Positions 52,328 through 62,187 are shown, counted from the stretch's first letter. The stretch: 64,000 nucleotides of DNA from Anaerolineae bacterium (GCA_020849765.1 JADLAY010000024.1:62001-126000), one strand, 5' to 3'. The notes: generated from the letters alone by a model not told the origin. Numbers and translations: made by a program.

Positions 52328-53242
52328 CTAAGCCAGGCCCGTGATGACGCGCGCCTCTTCCGGCGAGGCGATCTCACGCCCGACCTCGCGCGCGATGCGC
52401 ACCGCCTTGTCGACCAATTCCGCGTTACTCTTGGCGAAGACGCCCGGCTCGATGTACGGGCAGTCCTCCATGCCGACGCGGACGTGCCCGCCGAGGCTGA
52501 TGGCATGGGCGATGGTCGTCCAGTAGACGCTGGGGTCCATGCAGCTCATGCTCCAGTTGGCGCGCTCCGGCAGATGATCGACCATGAATTGCAGGCCTTT
52601 AGCCGTCGGCGGCATCCAACCCTGGCCGGGCCAGCCGAAGAACATCGTCAGCCACAGCGGATCGTCGAGCAGACCCGGCTCGTCCTGGCGCTGGCCGTCA
52701 ACCCAGAACTCGCCCGCGCGCATCTTCTGGATGGCCCAGAAGGCGCCTGTGCTGAAGCACTCGATCTCGAGTTTGACGCCGTACTCCTTGGCAAGCTGAG
52801 AGTACTGGCGCAGTTCGGAAATCGGGTGGATCGAGTAGCAGTAGCCCGCGGGCGGGTAATCGGGGTCGGGCTGGAAGTATTCGTCGTGCGAATTGAAGTT
52901 GATCGAACTCATGTCCGGACGCAGCGTGCGCCAGAGTTCAAGCTTCTGCTCCAGGCGGATGCTGGCGAGGCCGAACTGGACAATCGCCGGGCCGGTCGCG
53001 CGGATGCGCTCGTTGATCTCCGCCCAGCCCTCCATGATCGGGATCTGTAATTGGCGGCCATCGGGCTGAATGACCGGATCACTGGTGTAGGAGCCATGGG
53101 TATGGCAAATCGCCGCGCCTGCACCGATGGCACGAACGTACTCGTCGGCAACCCCTGTCGGGTTGTCAGGCTTTGGCCCGTTCGGGTTCTGAGGATAGGT
53201 CAAGGTGGTATCGCAGGTCACGGTGATAATGAGCTTTTTCAT
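52328..53242 (-). CDS. BKACE (DUF849) beta-keto acid cleavage enzyme
   Basis: A 304-aa TIM-barrel enzyme. BKACE proteins use zinc to condense a beta-keto acid with acetyl-CoA, releasing acetoacetate and a new CoA ester. Diagnostic features are the N-terminal KKLIITVTCDTTLTY, the zinc-binding HxH in ICHTHGS, VQFGLASIRLE, IECFSTGAFW and the C-terminal GGHVRVGMEDCPY. The length fits the family. The substrate specificity within this broad family cannot be predicted. It follows the alcohol dehydrogenase by about 45 bases on the same strand. Confidence 0.9.
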   Translation of the reverse strand: MKKLIITVTCDTTLTYPQNPNGPKPDNPTGVADEYVRAIGAGAAICHTHGSYTSDPVIQPDGRQLQIPIMEGWAEINERIRATGPAIVQFGLASIRLEQKLELWRTLRPDMSSINFNSHDEYFQPDPDYPPAGYCYSIHPISELRQYSQLAKEYGVKLEIECFSTGAFWAIQKMRAGEFWVDGQRQDEPGLLDDPLWLTMFFGWPGQGWMPPTAKGLQFMVDHLPERANWSMSCMDPSVYWTTIAHAISLGGHVRVGMEDCPYIEPGVFAKSNAELVDKAVRIAREVGREIASPEEARVITGLA

Positions 53243-53285
53243 GGAACATCCTTCATGTGATCGGTGATTGAATAAAGTTCTATGC

Positions 53286-54314
53286 TCAAGTCGAATAGGT
53301 CAGCACAATGCGCCCGATGGCCGTGCCAGAGCGCAGGTGCTTCAGGGCTTCGTTGACCTGCTCCAACGGATAACGATGGCGCACGATCGATTTCAACTGG
53401 CCGGTCGCCATCAGGTGGAGCGCGTCGATCAAATCCTGCCGGCGCCCGGCGCGCGTGCCAATGACTTCCAGCTCGTTTTGGGCGAGCTGTTTGCCGGGCA
53501 GAGGCAGATGCTCTGGCGTGTAGCCGACGACGATCATGCGCCCGCCGCGCTGCGCGCTGTTGAAACCGGCGCGCATGGTCGCTTCGGTGCCGACCACGTC
53601 GACGACGCAGTCGGCGCCCAGGCCGCCCGTCACGTCTTTCACGGCCTGCGGGATGTCGGGCGTCGTGCCAGAGTCGACGAACTGGTGCGCGCCATTCTCC
53701 AGCGCCCAATCGGCGCGCTGCGCAGCGCGATCGACGGCGATCACGCGGGCACCCGCTCGCCGGGCAAGCTGCACCAGCACGGAGCCGACGCCGCCAACGC
53801 CGATGATGACAACGGTTTCGCCCAGGCGCAGGCGCGACCGTTGCAAGGCATGATAGGCCGTCAGCGCGGCATCGCAGGCGGTGGCCGCATCTTCCCAGGC
53901 GACCGAATCCGGCAGGCGGATCAACTGCTGTGCCGGGACGCGGACGTACTCGGCATAGCCGCCGGGCCGCTGCAAGACGCCCATGACGCCGCGCATGTTG
54001 AGGCACAACTGCTCGCGATGCGTCAGGCAGTAGACGCACTGGCCGCAGATGAGGAAGTTGTAGACAGCGACGCGGTCACCCGGCTTGAAGTCGGCGACGC
54101 CGCGCCCGACCGCGCTGACCACACCCGCGATCTCATGGCCCATGATGAAGGGCAGTTCGGGCGTGTAGCCGAAGCCGTCCAGCAGCTTGAGATCGGTGCC
54201 GTCGATGCCGCAGGCCATCGTCTGAAGCACCACCTCGCCGTCTTCCGGCGTGACGCTGGGCACGTCTTCGATGATCAGCGGGTGGCCGAACGCGCGCAAG
54301 ATCGCTGCCTTCAT
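53286..54314 (-). CDS. Zinc-dependent alcohol dehydrogenase (MDR family)
   Basis: A 342-aa medium-chain dehydrogenase. The catalytic-zinc residues are Cys in MACGIDGTD and His-Glu in GHEIAG. Four structural-zinc Cys lie in CGQCVYCLTHREQLC, and the NAD(P) Rossmann motif is VIIGVGGVGSVLVQLARRAG. It oxidises a secondary alcohol or polyol such as a sugar alcohol or threonine-like substrate. It starts five bases after the isomerase stop and is part of the leftward operon. Confidence 0.93.
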   Translation of the reverse strand: MKAAILRAFGHPLIIEDVPSVTPEDGEVVLQTMACGIDGTDLKLLDGFGYTPELPFIMGHEIAGVVSAVGRGVADFKPGDRVAVYNFLICGQCVYCLTHREQLCLNMRGVMGVLQRPGGYAEYVRVPAQQLIRLPDSVAWEDAATACDAALTAYHALQRSRLRLGETVVIIGVGGVGSVLVQLARRAGARVIAVDRAAQRADWALENGAHQFVDSGTTPDIPQAVKDVTGGLGADCVVDVVGTEATMRAGFNSAQRGGRMIVVGYTPEHLPLPGKQLAQNELEVIGTRAGRRQDLIDALHLMATGQLKSIVRHRYPLEQVNEALKHLRSGTAIGRIVLTYST

Positions 54315-54319
54315 GGCGC

Positions 54320-55138
54320 CTATCCCTCAATCCCTAACGTTTCCAACGCGACCTGGAAGCGCGGCAGTCCCCAGCGGTAGCCCTGTTCCGGCAGCGGATA
54401 GCCGTACATATCGAGCGTGGCGCTGCCCTTGAAGCCGACGTCTTGCAGCGCCTTGTCCATCGCCGCCAGATCCAGCGTGCCTTTGCCGGGCGGGAAGTGC
54501 AGTTCAGACGAGACGCCGTCGCTATCCGAATAATGCAGGTGTTGAATGCGGTCGCCCAGCGTGTGGATCGCCTCGACGTAGCCGGTGGGCTTGCCGACGC
54601 CGAAGTGGCAGAAATCGAACAGGATGCCGAAGTGATCGCGGCCCAGGCGGTCGCACAGTTGGCACATGAAGTCGAGATCCATGCCGAGCGTGAACGGATG
54701 CGGCTCGGCCAGGAAGCGGACGCCTTTCGGGCGCGCGTAGTCGATGGCCTCCTGAAATAACTGCGTCAGCGTGTCGAGCATCGCCACCTGCGAAATCTTG
54801 ATGCCGGGGTGGGTGCCCTCCCAAACCATGACCTCGCGCACGCCGAGTTCGAGCGCGTAGTCGACGTCTTGTTTCAGCCCGGCCAGCGTGCGCTCGTAGC
54901 TCGCGGCTGACTCGAACGGGTGGAAGTAATCGGCGCCGACGACGTTCAGTCCCCACAACGACAGGCCCAGGTCGGCGGCGAACTGGCGAAAGTGCGCCAG
55001 CAGGGCGGGGGTCTTGAACCCCAGCAGATGATCCTTCCACATCTCAACGCTGGTGCAGCCCGCGGCGGCCATGCGCTGGCACGCTTCCTCGGCTGGATAG
55101 GCGTCGAACGAGATCGAGTTGCCGCGCAAGTTAACCAT
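54320..55138 (-). CDS. Sugar phosphate isomerase/epimerase (xylose isomerase-like TIM barrel)
   Basis: A 272-aa AP endonuclease 2-like barrel. Metal-ligand acidic/His residues are seen in VMVWEGTHPG, FLAEPHPFTLG, ILFDFCHFGVGK, QHLHYSDSDG and SATLDMYGYPLPEQGY. Family members isomerise or epimerise sugars, inosose or keto acids. Only two bases separate it from the upstream Ldh2-type gene, so it belongs to the same operon. The exact reaction is not readable. Confidence 0.9.
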   Translation of the reverse strand: MVNLRGNSISFDAYPAEEACQRMAAAGCTSVEMWKDHLLGFKTPALLAHFRQFAADLGLSLWGLNVVGADYFHPFESAASYERTLAGLKQDVDYALELGVREVMVWEGTHPGIKISQVAMLDTLTQLFQEAIDYARPKGVRFLAEPHPFTLGMDLDFMCQLCDRLGRDHFGILFDFCHFGVGKPTGYVEAIHTLGDRIQHLHYSDSDGVSSELHFPPGKGTLDLAAMDKALQDVGFKGSATLDMYGYPLPEQGYRWGLPRFQVALETLGIEG

Positions 55139-55140
55139 GG

Positions 55141-56187
55141 CTAGAGCCTCACACTCAGAGCATCGGCCTGCGCCTGGATCTCGTCCCAGATGCTGGCCTC
55201 GACCTGGATGCCATCGCGAGAGCGCTGCTGCGCCGTGCGATATTCTGGCTCGCCGGGCAGCAGGATCTCTTCGACGCCGGGTCGGCGGCGCGACGTCTTG
55301 ACGAAGCCGACCAGATTGCGCACGCGCTCCTGGAAGGCGTCCATCGTCGTGAAGGCCTTGATGTCGATCGCCTGGATGAAGAGGCCGTTGCCTTTGCTCT
55401 CGGTCGGTTCGCCACTGGCGCCCGCGCCGGACAGGATGCCGCCGAGCAGCTCCGTCATCATGATCAGGCCATAGCCCTTGTGGCCGAGCACGCCGCCGAG
55501 CGGCAACAATGCGCCCAAGGGCGGGCCGTAGAAAGCCGCGGGATCGGTCGTCGGGTTGCCGTCGGCGTCGATGATGCAGTCAGCGGGCAGCTGCTCGCCG
55601 CGATGGCGGGCGACGCGAACTTTGCCTTCGGGCACGCTCGACGTCGTGATGTCCATCAGGATCGGGTAGTCGAGGCCGCTCGGCGCTGCGAATGCGATCG
55701 GGTTGGGCGTGAAGCGGCGGTCGATGCCACCCCACGGCGCGACGGCTTCACCGCCGCCGTGCGAATTGACCACCGCCAGGCCGATCATGCCCTCGCGCGC
55801 GGCCATCTCGACGTACTCGCCGAGCCGCCCGATGTGCGGGCAGTTCTGGACGACGACCGCGCCCAGGCTGTGCTGCGACGCTTTGTCGATGGCGATGCGC
55901 ATGGCTTCGCGCGCGGCGACCTGGCCCCAGCCGAGGTTGGCATTCAGCACGGCGGTCGTCGGCGTCTCGTGCTCAATCTTCATGTCCGCGCCGGGATGCA
56001 CCTCGCCGTTACGCACATGATTGACGTACTGCGTGAAGCGGACGACGCCGTGCGAGTCGTGGCCGACGAGGTTGGCGCGCACGAGCGTTTCCGCCACCCA
56101 GGTCGACTCGTCGTGCGGCGAGCCGACCGCGTCAAACAGCGCCGTGCCGATCTCTTGTAACTGTTGTGCCGTAAGTACGGGCATCAT
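55141..56187 (-). CDS. Malate/L-lactate/ureidoglycolate dehydrogenase family (Ldh2)
   Basis: A 348-aa NAD(P)-dependent 2-hydroxy-acid dehydrogenase of the non-Rossmann Ldh2 family. Motifs include the catalytic His in ANLVGHDSHGVVRF, NCPHIGRLGEYVEMAAREGMIG, FTPNPIAFAAPSG and GVLGHKGYGLIMMTELL. Substrates of the family include malate, lactate, ureidoglycolate and sugar-derived hydroxy acids. Here it sits in a sugar-acid-type operon. The start is the first of two ATGs (56187). Confidence 0.93.
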   Translation of the reverse strand: MMPVLTAQQLQEIGTALFDAVGSPHDESTWVAETLVRANLVGHDSHGVVRFTQYVNHVRNGEVHPGADMKIEHETPTTAVLNANLGWGQVAAREAMRIAIDKASQHSLGAVVVQNCPHIGRLGEYVEMAAREGMIGLAVVNSHGGGEAVAPWGGIDRRFTPNPIAFAAPSGLDYPILMDITTSSVPEGKVRVARHRGEQLPADCIIDADGNPTTDPAAFYGPPLGALLPLGGVLGHKGYGLIMMTELLGGILSGAGASGEPTESKGNGLFIQAIDIKAFTTMDAFQERVRNLVGFVKTSRRRPGVEEILLPGEPEYRTAQQRSRDGIQVEASIWDEIQAQADALSVRL

Positions 56188-56215
56188 GAGTTCCTTGTCT
56201 GCGAAAAAGGCCGGG

Positions 56216-56965
56216 CTATTGGTCGGACGTCGTTTCGGGATAGCCTTTCTTGAACGCGTCGTAGGCGTCGATCAGCCGCTCGATCGTGAAGTGCTGGCGA
56301 TCGTGGCAGACCTCGATCAGCGGGCGCTCCATGGCGATGATCTGGCGGCAGGCATCTGCCAGTCTGGGCGCTGCCGCATGCGGAATGACGAGCACGCCGT
56401 GCATATCGCCGAAGATCAGGTCGCCGGAGCGCACGAGCACGCCGCCAACCTCGACCGGCAGATCGAAGTCGATGATGTGCGCCCACGAGTGGCCGACGAC
56501 GACCTCACGGGCGAAGGAGGCGTAGCCCATCGCTTCCAGCGGCGGCAGATCGCGGATGCCGCCTTCGAGCACGACGCCGACGCAGCCGAGCGCCTGATGA
56601 ATGCTGGCCTGGACTTCACCCCAGAGCGACCCGGCTGCGGGCGCCGGATCGATGTCCTGGCCGACAGTCACGCGCGGGCCGGGCACGCTGAGCACGTAGC
56701 GCCAGTAATCCGCGCGCTCGATGTGGAGCTTGCCACGGGCGGGTTGGCGCGCTTCGAAGATCAGCGTCGCCGCGTAGCCGATCATCGGCGGCATGTGCGG
56801 GAACTGCGCCTTGATGCGCGAGCTCATGATGCCGTCATTGCGATCCTGCTCGCGGAAGCCAAGCAGTTCGAGCGCGTTCGAGATGGTCGGCGCGTCGAAC
56901 TGGCGCAGTTCTTCGAGCTGGGCGGCGGTCAATGGGGTGGCGGGGAGGTTGCTGGTGCTTGACAT
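56216..56965 (-). CDS. RraA-family aldolase/decarboxylase-like protein
   Basis: A 249-aa member of the RraA/HMG-aldolase fold, formerly called demethylmenaquinone methyltransferase-like. Motifs are APTISNALELLGF, the Arg/Asp in LEGGIRDLPPLEAMG, and GDLIFGDMHGVLVIP. Family enzymes cleave 4-hydroxy-4-methyl-2-oxoglutarate or decarboxylate oxaloacetate-like acids; true RNase E inhibitors form another branch. The catabolic operon context favours an enzymatic role. Confidence 0.9.
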   Translation of the reverse strand: MSSTSNLPATPLTAAQLEELRQFDAPTISNALELLGFREQDRNDGIMSSRIKAQFPHMPPMIGYAATLIFEARQPARGKLHIERADYWRYVLSVPGPRVTVGQDIDPAPAAGSLWGEVQASIHQALGCVGVVLEGGIRDLPPLEAMGYASFAREVVVGHSWAHIIDFDLPVEVGGVLVRSGDLIFGDMHGVLVIPHAAAPRLADACRQIIAMERPLIEVCHDRQHFTIERLIDAYDAFKKGYPETTSDQ

Positions 56966-56986
56966 GGTGTTGGCTGCTCCGATTGA

Positions 56987-57778
56987 TCAAGAATTCATAG
57001 CGCGAAGTTCGTCGTCGGTGGCGAGCGGCAGCGGGCGCAGATGCAAGCCGCCGTCGACCGTGAACTCGGCGCCGGTCGTGTATGGGCTGAGTTTATCCGA
57101 TAGCAGCAAAACCGCCGTCGCGCCGAGTTCGTCCGTGCTGCCCAGGCGGCGCAGCGGGATCTGGCTCTTCATGATGGCTTCGGTCGCCGCCGGGATGCCC
57201 GCCGTCAGCGGGGTGACGAAGTGACCGGGCACGAGCAGATTGACGCGGATGCCGTACGGCGCCAGCTCCAGGGCGAGCGTATTCTTGTAGACGCGCAGGC
57301 CCGTCTTGGAGATGTGATAGGCCGCTTCCCGGTAAGCCTGCGTGTACTGCGCCGTCGAGCCGACGATCAGGATGCTGCCCCCGCCACGCGCGATCATGTG
57401 CTGGCCGATCTCGCGGCAGGCCCACATGCAGGCGGACAGGTTGGTGTGTAATGTCTCCAGCCAGGCTTCGGTCGTGAGCCGCGTGACCGGCTGGTGGCGG
57501 GCGATGGCCGCGTTGTTCACGTACAGGTCGACGTGGCCGAAATGGGCGATTGCCCCCTCGACCATGCGCACGACCTGCGCCTCGTCGCTCACGTCGGCCA
57601 GGATGTGCGTGGCCTCGACGCCCAGAGCGGCGATCTCACTGACGGCGGCGACTTCGGGCTGCCGGCTGGCGATGGCGATGTTGACGCCTTCGGCGGCCAG
57701 CGCCAGCGCGATCGCGCGTCCGATGCCGGTGCCGCCGCCAGTGATGAGCGCGGTCTTGCCGCGGAGCCCGGCGTCCAT
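56987..57778 (-). CDS. Short-chain dehydrogenase/reductase
   Basis: A 263-aa SDR with cofactor motif TGGGTGIGRAIA, the NNAA segment, catalytic Ser in IVGSTAQY, and Tyr-x3-Lys in AAYHISKTG. It oxidises or reduces a hydroxyl/keto group with NAD(P). Its ATG overlaps the stop of the ABC ATPase by one base (TGATG), so transport and catabolism genes are translationally coupled. Confidence 0.93.
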   Translation of the reverse strand: MDAGLRGKTALITGGGTGIGRAIALALAAEGVNIAIASRQPEVAAVSEIAALGVEATHILADVSDEAQVVRMVEGAIAHFGHVDLYVNNAAIARHQPVTRLTTEAWLETLHTNLSACMWACREIGQHMIARGGGSILIVGSTAQYTQAYREAAYHISKTGLRVYKNTLALELAPYGIRVNLLVPGHFVTPLTAGIPAATEAIMKSQIPLRRLGSTDELGATAVLLLSDKLSPYTTGAEFTVDGGLHLRPLPLATDDELRAMNS

Positions 57779-58869
57779 CAGTGCGGCTCGGCCAGTGATA
57801 GCCCGGTCTGCGCGTTAAACAGATGCGTCCCGCGATGATCGAAGCGCAGGTGCACGTTTTCGCCGACGCGCACGGGATGCAGGGCGTCGATCATGGCCGA
57901 AAAGAGCTTATCCGCCGCGCGGACGAAGACCTGTTGGCGGCTGCCGAGCGCCTCGATCAACTCAATCGTGCCGGGGACGTCGCCGGGCTGGCCGTCGTCG
58001 ACCAGCTTGACCGACTCAGGACGGACGCCCCATTTGACCGGCATGCCGGTGCTGGCGCCGGGGAAGCGTTCCGGCAGCTTGAGTTCGATGCCAGCCAGAT
58101 CGACGCACAACCCGCCGCCGTTGGGTTTGACCGTGCCGTCGAACATGTTCATGGTCGGCGTGCCGACGAAGTTGGCGACGAACACATTGCGCGGGTTGAA
58201 GAAGACCTCCTGCGGTGTGCCGACCTGCTGCACGTTGCCGTGATCCATGACGACGATCTTGTCGCCCAGGCTCATCGCCTCTTCCTGGTCGTGGGTGACG
58301 AAGACGATAGTCGTGCCCGTCTCCTGATGCAGCCGCTTGATCTCTGTGCGCATCTGAATGCGCAGCTTGGCGTCGAGGCTGCTCAACGGCTCGTCCATCA
58401 GGAAGACTTCCGGGCGGCGCACCATCGAGCGGGCCAGGGCGACGCGCTGGGCTTCGCCGCCGCTGACCTGGCGCGAGCTGCGCTGGAGCAGATGCCCGAC
58501 GCCGACCAGCCCGGCAGCCTCTTTAACCTGGCGGTCGATCTCGTCCTTGCTCAGCTTGAGCACCTGCAGCGGGAAGGCGATGTTCTCGTAGACCGTCATA
58601 CTGGGGTACATGCTGAAGTTCTGGAACACCATCGCCACGCGCCGGTCTTTGGAGGCCAGATCGGTGACGTCGCGCTCGCCGATGAAGACGTGACCGCTAT
58701 CCGGCGTTTCCAGCCCGGCGATGATGCGCATGGTGGTCGTCTTGCCGCAGCCGGACGGCCCCAGGAAGACGGCCAGTTCGCCATTCTCAATCGTCAGGTT
58801 GACGTGATTGACGGCGATGGAACTCGACGACGGATATTGTTTGACCAGATCCTGTAACACAACTTTCAT
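57778..58869 (-). CDS. Carbohydrate ABC transporter ATP-binding protein (MalK/UgpC type)
   Basis: A 363-aa ATPase. Walker A is GPSGCGKTT, signature VSGGEAQRVALARS, Walker B VFLMDEPLSSLD, and the switch His lies in VFVTHDQEEAM. The C-terminal 120 residues form the OB-fold regulatory domain (TOBE) seen in MalK/UgpC proteins. It drives import through the two adjacent permeases. It begins 12 bases after the permease stop. Confidence 0.95.
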   Translation of the reverse strand: MKVVLQDLVKQYPSSSSIAVNHVNLTIENGELAVFLGPSGCGKTTTMRIIAGLETPDSGHVFIGERDVTDLASKDRRVAMVFQNFSMYPSMTVYENIAFPLQVLKLSKDEIDRQVKEAAGLVGVGHLLQRSSRQVSGGEAQRVALARSMVRRPEVFLMDEPLSSLDAKLRIQMRTEIKRLHQETGTTIVFVTHDQEEAMSLGDKIVVMDHGNVQQVGTPQEVFFNPRNVFVANFVGTPTMNMFDGTVKPNGGGLCVDLAGIELKLPERFPGASTGMPVKWGVRPESVKLVDDGQPGDVPGTIELIEALGSRQQVFVRAADKLFSAMIDALHPVRVGENVHLRFDHRGTHLFNAQTGLSLAEPH

Positions 58870-58881
58870 AACACGCCTTCT

Positions 58882-59703
58882 TCATTCCACCAGACCGAGC
58901 GCCAGGCCTTTGACCAACTGGCGACGGAGGATGATCGTCAAAATAATCACGGGCAGCATGATGATCAGGTTGACGGCGAACAGGTTGCCCCATTCGACGC
59001 GCGCGCGCCCGACGTAGGTTGCGGCGGCGACCGGCAGGGTGCTCGTATCGCGCCCGCCCAGGATCAGCGCCAGGAAGTACTCGTTCCAGGCAAAGATGAA
59101 GTTGAGCAGCGCCGTCGCGATGATGCCCGGCGTGACGACCGGCAGCACGACTTTGCGCAGCGCTTGCAGGCGGCTGTAGCCTTCGACCATGGCCGATTCT
59201 TCCATCGCGCTCGGAATCTCGACGAAGTAGCCGCGCATCATCCAGATCACGAGCGGAATCAGGAAGGTGAGGTAGGCCAGGATCAGGCCGAAGTGCGTGC
59301 CCCGCAGATCGAACGTCTGGAACAGGACGTAGAAGGGCAGCGCAACCACGATCGGTGGGATCATGCGCAGGGAGATCAGCCACTGGAGCAGGCCCTTGGA
59401 GCCGCGGAAGCGAAAGCGCGCCAGCGCATAGGCTGCCGGGACGCCGAGGATCAGCGCGATGGCGACCGAGCCGCTGGCGATGATCAGGCTGTTGCGCAGG
59501 TGAAGCAGATTCTGCCGCTGGATGAAGACGAACTCGAAGTTTTCCAGCGTTGGCTGGAAGACCCAGACGGGTGGGCTGGAGACCCAGATGATCTGCGGCT
59601 TGAAGGCCGTCAGCGCACCGGCGACCAGCGGGATCAGGATGAACAGCAGCAGGATGCCCATGATGACGTAGGCGCTCAAGCGCTGCCGTAGTGAAATCGC
59701 CAT
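58882..59703 (-). CDS. Carbohydrate ABC transporter permease (MalG type)
   Basis: A 273-aa inner-membrane permease with six predicted helices, the first being YVIMGILLLFILIPLVAGAL. The EAA loop is MEESAMVEGYSRLQALRKVVLPVVTPG, which contacts the ATPase. It starts three bases after the other permease ends. Confidence 0.94.
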   Translation of the reverse strand: MAISLRQRLSAYVIMGILLLFILIPLVAGALTAFKPQIIWVSSPPVWVFQPTLENFEFVFIQRQNLLHLRNSLIIASGSVAIALILGVPAAYALARFRFRGSKGLLQWLISLRMIPPIVVALPFYVLFQTFDLRGTHFGLILAYLTFLIPLVIWMMRGYFVEIPSAMEESAMVEGYSRLQALRKVVLPVVTPGIIATALLNFIFAWNEYFLALILGGRDTSTLPVAAATYVGRARVEWGNLFAVNLIIMLPVIILTIILRRQLVKGLALGLVE

Positions 59704-59706
59704 GCG

Positions 59707-60642
59707 CTAGTGCCTTTCCACGTCACGATAGAGATAGCGGAACATGATGGCCGAGATGACGCCGATGACGAGGAGCATGATCATCGATCCGGCTCCCGCG
59801 CGGCTGAGCTTGTTGAAATTGAAGGCCGTCCGGTAAAGGTAGAGACTCAGCGTTTCCGTCGTGTAGGCGGGGCCGCCGTCGGTCATCACGCGCACGAGAT
59901 CGAACGTGCGGAAGGCGTCGACCGTGCGCAGCAGAAGCGCGACCAGGATGACCGGGCGCAGCAGCGGCAGCGTGATGCGGCGGAAGATCGTCCACTCGGA
60001 GGCGCCTTCCAGCCGCGCCGATTCATAGGGGGCGCGCGGCAGGCCGGATAGGCCCGCATCCATGATCAGGAAGATGAGCGGGTACCACTGCCAGATATCG
60101 ACCAGCATGACGGCGATGCGCGCGGTGCTGGTCGAGGCCAGCCACGTTTGCGGTGGCAGCCCCAGGCCGGTGAGGATCCAGTTGATCAGGCCGAAGAGCG
60201 GGTCGAGCATCCAGTTCCACGTCAGACCGACGACGATCGGCGCGATCGTCAACGGCAGCAGCAGCACCAGGCGCAGCCAATTGCGGCCGACGGTGATCCG
60301 GCGCAAGAGCAGCGCCACGCCGAAGCCGAGGATGAAAGCGCCACTGACGGTCACGAAGACGTAGAGCAGCGTATTGCCGAAGGCAACTCGGTAATCCGTA
60401 TCGTTGAGCACCCAGGCGAAGTTCTCGAACAGGACAAACGGGCGCTCGCGCGAGTCGAACGTCACGCGAAAGAACGACAGCCCGGTCGAGTAGACGATCG
60501 GGTAGATGGCGACCACCAGCACCGCGATCAGCGCAGGTGCGATGAAGAACCAGTGGACGTACTTCTGAGACATGCGGTAGAGCCACCTGCGGAACGCGCC
60601 AGTCTCGGTGGCTACCGGCTTCACTTCTGTAGATGCAGTCAT
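59707..60642 (-). CDS. Carbohydrate ABC transporter permease (MalF type)
   Basis: A 311-aa permease from ATG 60642 (MTASTEVKPVATETG); an upstream in-frame extension to 60699 is unlikely. Six helices include WFFIAPALIAVLVVAIYPIVY. The EAA loop is YESARLEGASEWTIFRRITLPLL. It pairs with the MalG-type permease to form the channel. Confidence 0.94.
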   Translation of the reverse strand: MTASTEVKPVATETGAFRRWLYRMSQKYVHWFFIAPALIAVLVVAIYPIVYSTGLSFFRVTFDSRERPFVLFENFAWVLNDTDYRVAFGNTLLYVFVTVSGAFILGFGVALLLRRITVGRNWLRLVLLLPLTIAPIVVGLTWNWMLDPLFGLINWILTGLGLPPQTWLASTSTARIAVMLVDIWQWYPLIFLIMDAGLSGLPRAPYESARLEGASEWTIFRRITLPLLRPVILVALLLRTVDAFRTFDLVRVMTDGGPAYTTETLSLYLYRTAFNFNKLSRAGAGSMIMLLVIGVISAIMFRYLYRDVERH

Positions 60643-60711
60643 AAGTCGCTCAAAAATAATCCTGAGTGGCGACCGAAGCCGCCACCCAGGGCGTAACAAA
60701 GGTGGGTCAGA

Positions 60712-62187
60712 TCAGCATTCCGGGCTTTCGAGGCCGAGCTCGCCGAACAGCGTGCAGACGTACTGTTCGCGCTCCTCGACGCTCACGTAGTGCGCGCCGT
60801 TGTCATAGTAACCGGCGTCGCGGACGATGTTGATGACTTCGTCGTTGGCGGCCGTCATGACTTCCTCAACAGGCGAACCGGCGACCGCGGCCTGCAGGGC
60901 CTGGCCGAGCGCATTTTCCGCTTCCGGCCACCATGGCTCCGACGGGCGGCCGATGCCGACCTTCATCGCTTCCAGGTTAGCTGCCAGGTGCGGGTACTGC
61001 GCGACGAGGTCGGGGTCGCTCAGCGTGGAGATGCGGTGACCCGCGCCGTACTGTTCCGCCAGCAGGCGCTCGAACTGCTGCCCGTAAGCGAGCTGCAGGT
61101 AGTCCCAGGCCAGACGTTTGCGCTCAGGCGAAATGTTGGCGTTGATCATGTAGGCCGGGCCTGCCGAGAGCAGCGCACGATGGACTTCGCCGGTGTCGGG
61201 GTCACGCCAGCCGGGGATCGGCGCGAAGCCGGTCACATCGGCGACGGTCGAGGCTTCCGGATCGAGCAGCAGCGGAATCGCCCAGCTCTCGGTGCCGTAC
61301 ATGGCGACCTTGCCCTGGGTGAAGTTCTGCAGCACTTCGCCGAACTGGAACGACTCGCGTCCGGGCGGCTGCAGGCTCAGGAAGTCCTGGCCAGTGAAGA
61401 ACGAGGCGGCATCGAAGGCGGCGTCCGTCGCGAACAGCGGGTTGAAGTCAGGGTCGAAGAAGTTGACGCCGCGCGAGAAACCGAAGTGGATCATATAGTC
61501 AAACAAGATGTTGTTTGGCGTGCCATAACGATAGTTGAAGCCGTACAGGTCTTCATCCGGACGGGTGAAGAACTCGCCGACTTCCTTCAGTTCATCCCAG
61601 GTCTGCGGGACGGTGAGTTCACGCCCGTACTGCTCCTGGAAGGCGGCCTGCTCGTCAGGATCGCTGAACAGGTCGGTGCGGTAGGCGAACATGCCGACGG
61701 CGATCAGCGTGGGCATGCCGTACCAGGTCTGGTTGTGCATGGCGACCGTGCCGAACGCGCGGATCGTGTAGTCTTCCGGATGCGAGTCGCCGGGGGCGGC
61801 CATGTAATAGGGCGCCAGCGGTTCCAGGCAGCCGAGTGCTTCGAGCGAGCCAGACCAACCATCTTCGACGAACATGATGTCATAGTCGTCGCCACCGGCT
61901 GCGCACATCGTTTGCAGCACGGGCAGCAGCGCGCCCTGATCGTAGTTTTCGTAGATCAGGTTGACGCCCGACGCCTCGACATAGGCGGCATCGAAAACTT
62001 CATGTTCATAGGCCAGAATCGGCACGACTTCGGTGTTGATGATGCGGAGTTCCTGGCCTTCAAAGGGGCGGGCGCCGGTGGCGGGGTCGGTCACCTCGAA
62101 CGGTTCGACCTCAGATTGTGCCATCACACCCATGGGGACTAAGACCAAGAGCAACAAAGTGAAAACTGCCAGTCGAGTGGCTTTCAT
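60712..62187 (-). CDS. Extracellular solute-binding protein of the ABC transporter (family 1 type)
   Basis: A 491-aa exported protein with signal peptide MKATRLAVFTLLLLVLVPMGVMA and likely cleavage after VMA; there is no lipobox Cys. The mature part shows the two-lobe pattern of sugar-binding proteins (DYDIMFVEDGWSGSLEALG, TWYGMPTLIAVGMFAYRTDLF, TWDELKEVGEFF, KVAMYGTESWAIPLL). It captures the substrate outside the membrane. GGGAGGG precedes the ATG closely. It is the first structural gene after the regulator, typical for such operons, and is the most likely to be strongly expressed. Confidence 0.93.
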   Translation of the reverse strand: MKATRLAVFTLLLLVLVPMGVMAQSEVEPFEVTDPATGARPFEGQELRIINTEVVPILAYEHEVFDAAYVEASGVNLIYENYDQGALLPVLQTMCAAGGDDYDIMFVEDGWSGSLEALGCLEPLAPYYMAAPGDSHPEDYTIRAFGTVAMHNQTWYGMPTLIAVGMFAYRTDLFSDPDEQAAFQEQYGRELTVPQTWDELKEVGEFFTRPDEDLYGFNYRYGTPNNILFDYMIHFGFSRGVNFFDPDFNPLFATDAAFDAASFFTGQDFLSLQPPGRESFQFGEVLQNFTQGKVAMYGTESWAIPLLLDPEASTVADVTGFAPIPGWRDPDTGEVHRALLSAGPAYMINANISPERKRLAWDYLQLAYGQQFERLLAEQYGAGHRISTLSDPDLVAQYPHLAANLEAMKVGIGRPSEPWWPEAENALGQALQAAVAGSPVEEVMTAANDEVINIVRDAGYYDNGAHYVSVEEREQYVCTLFGELGLESPEC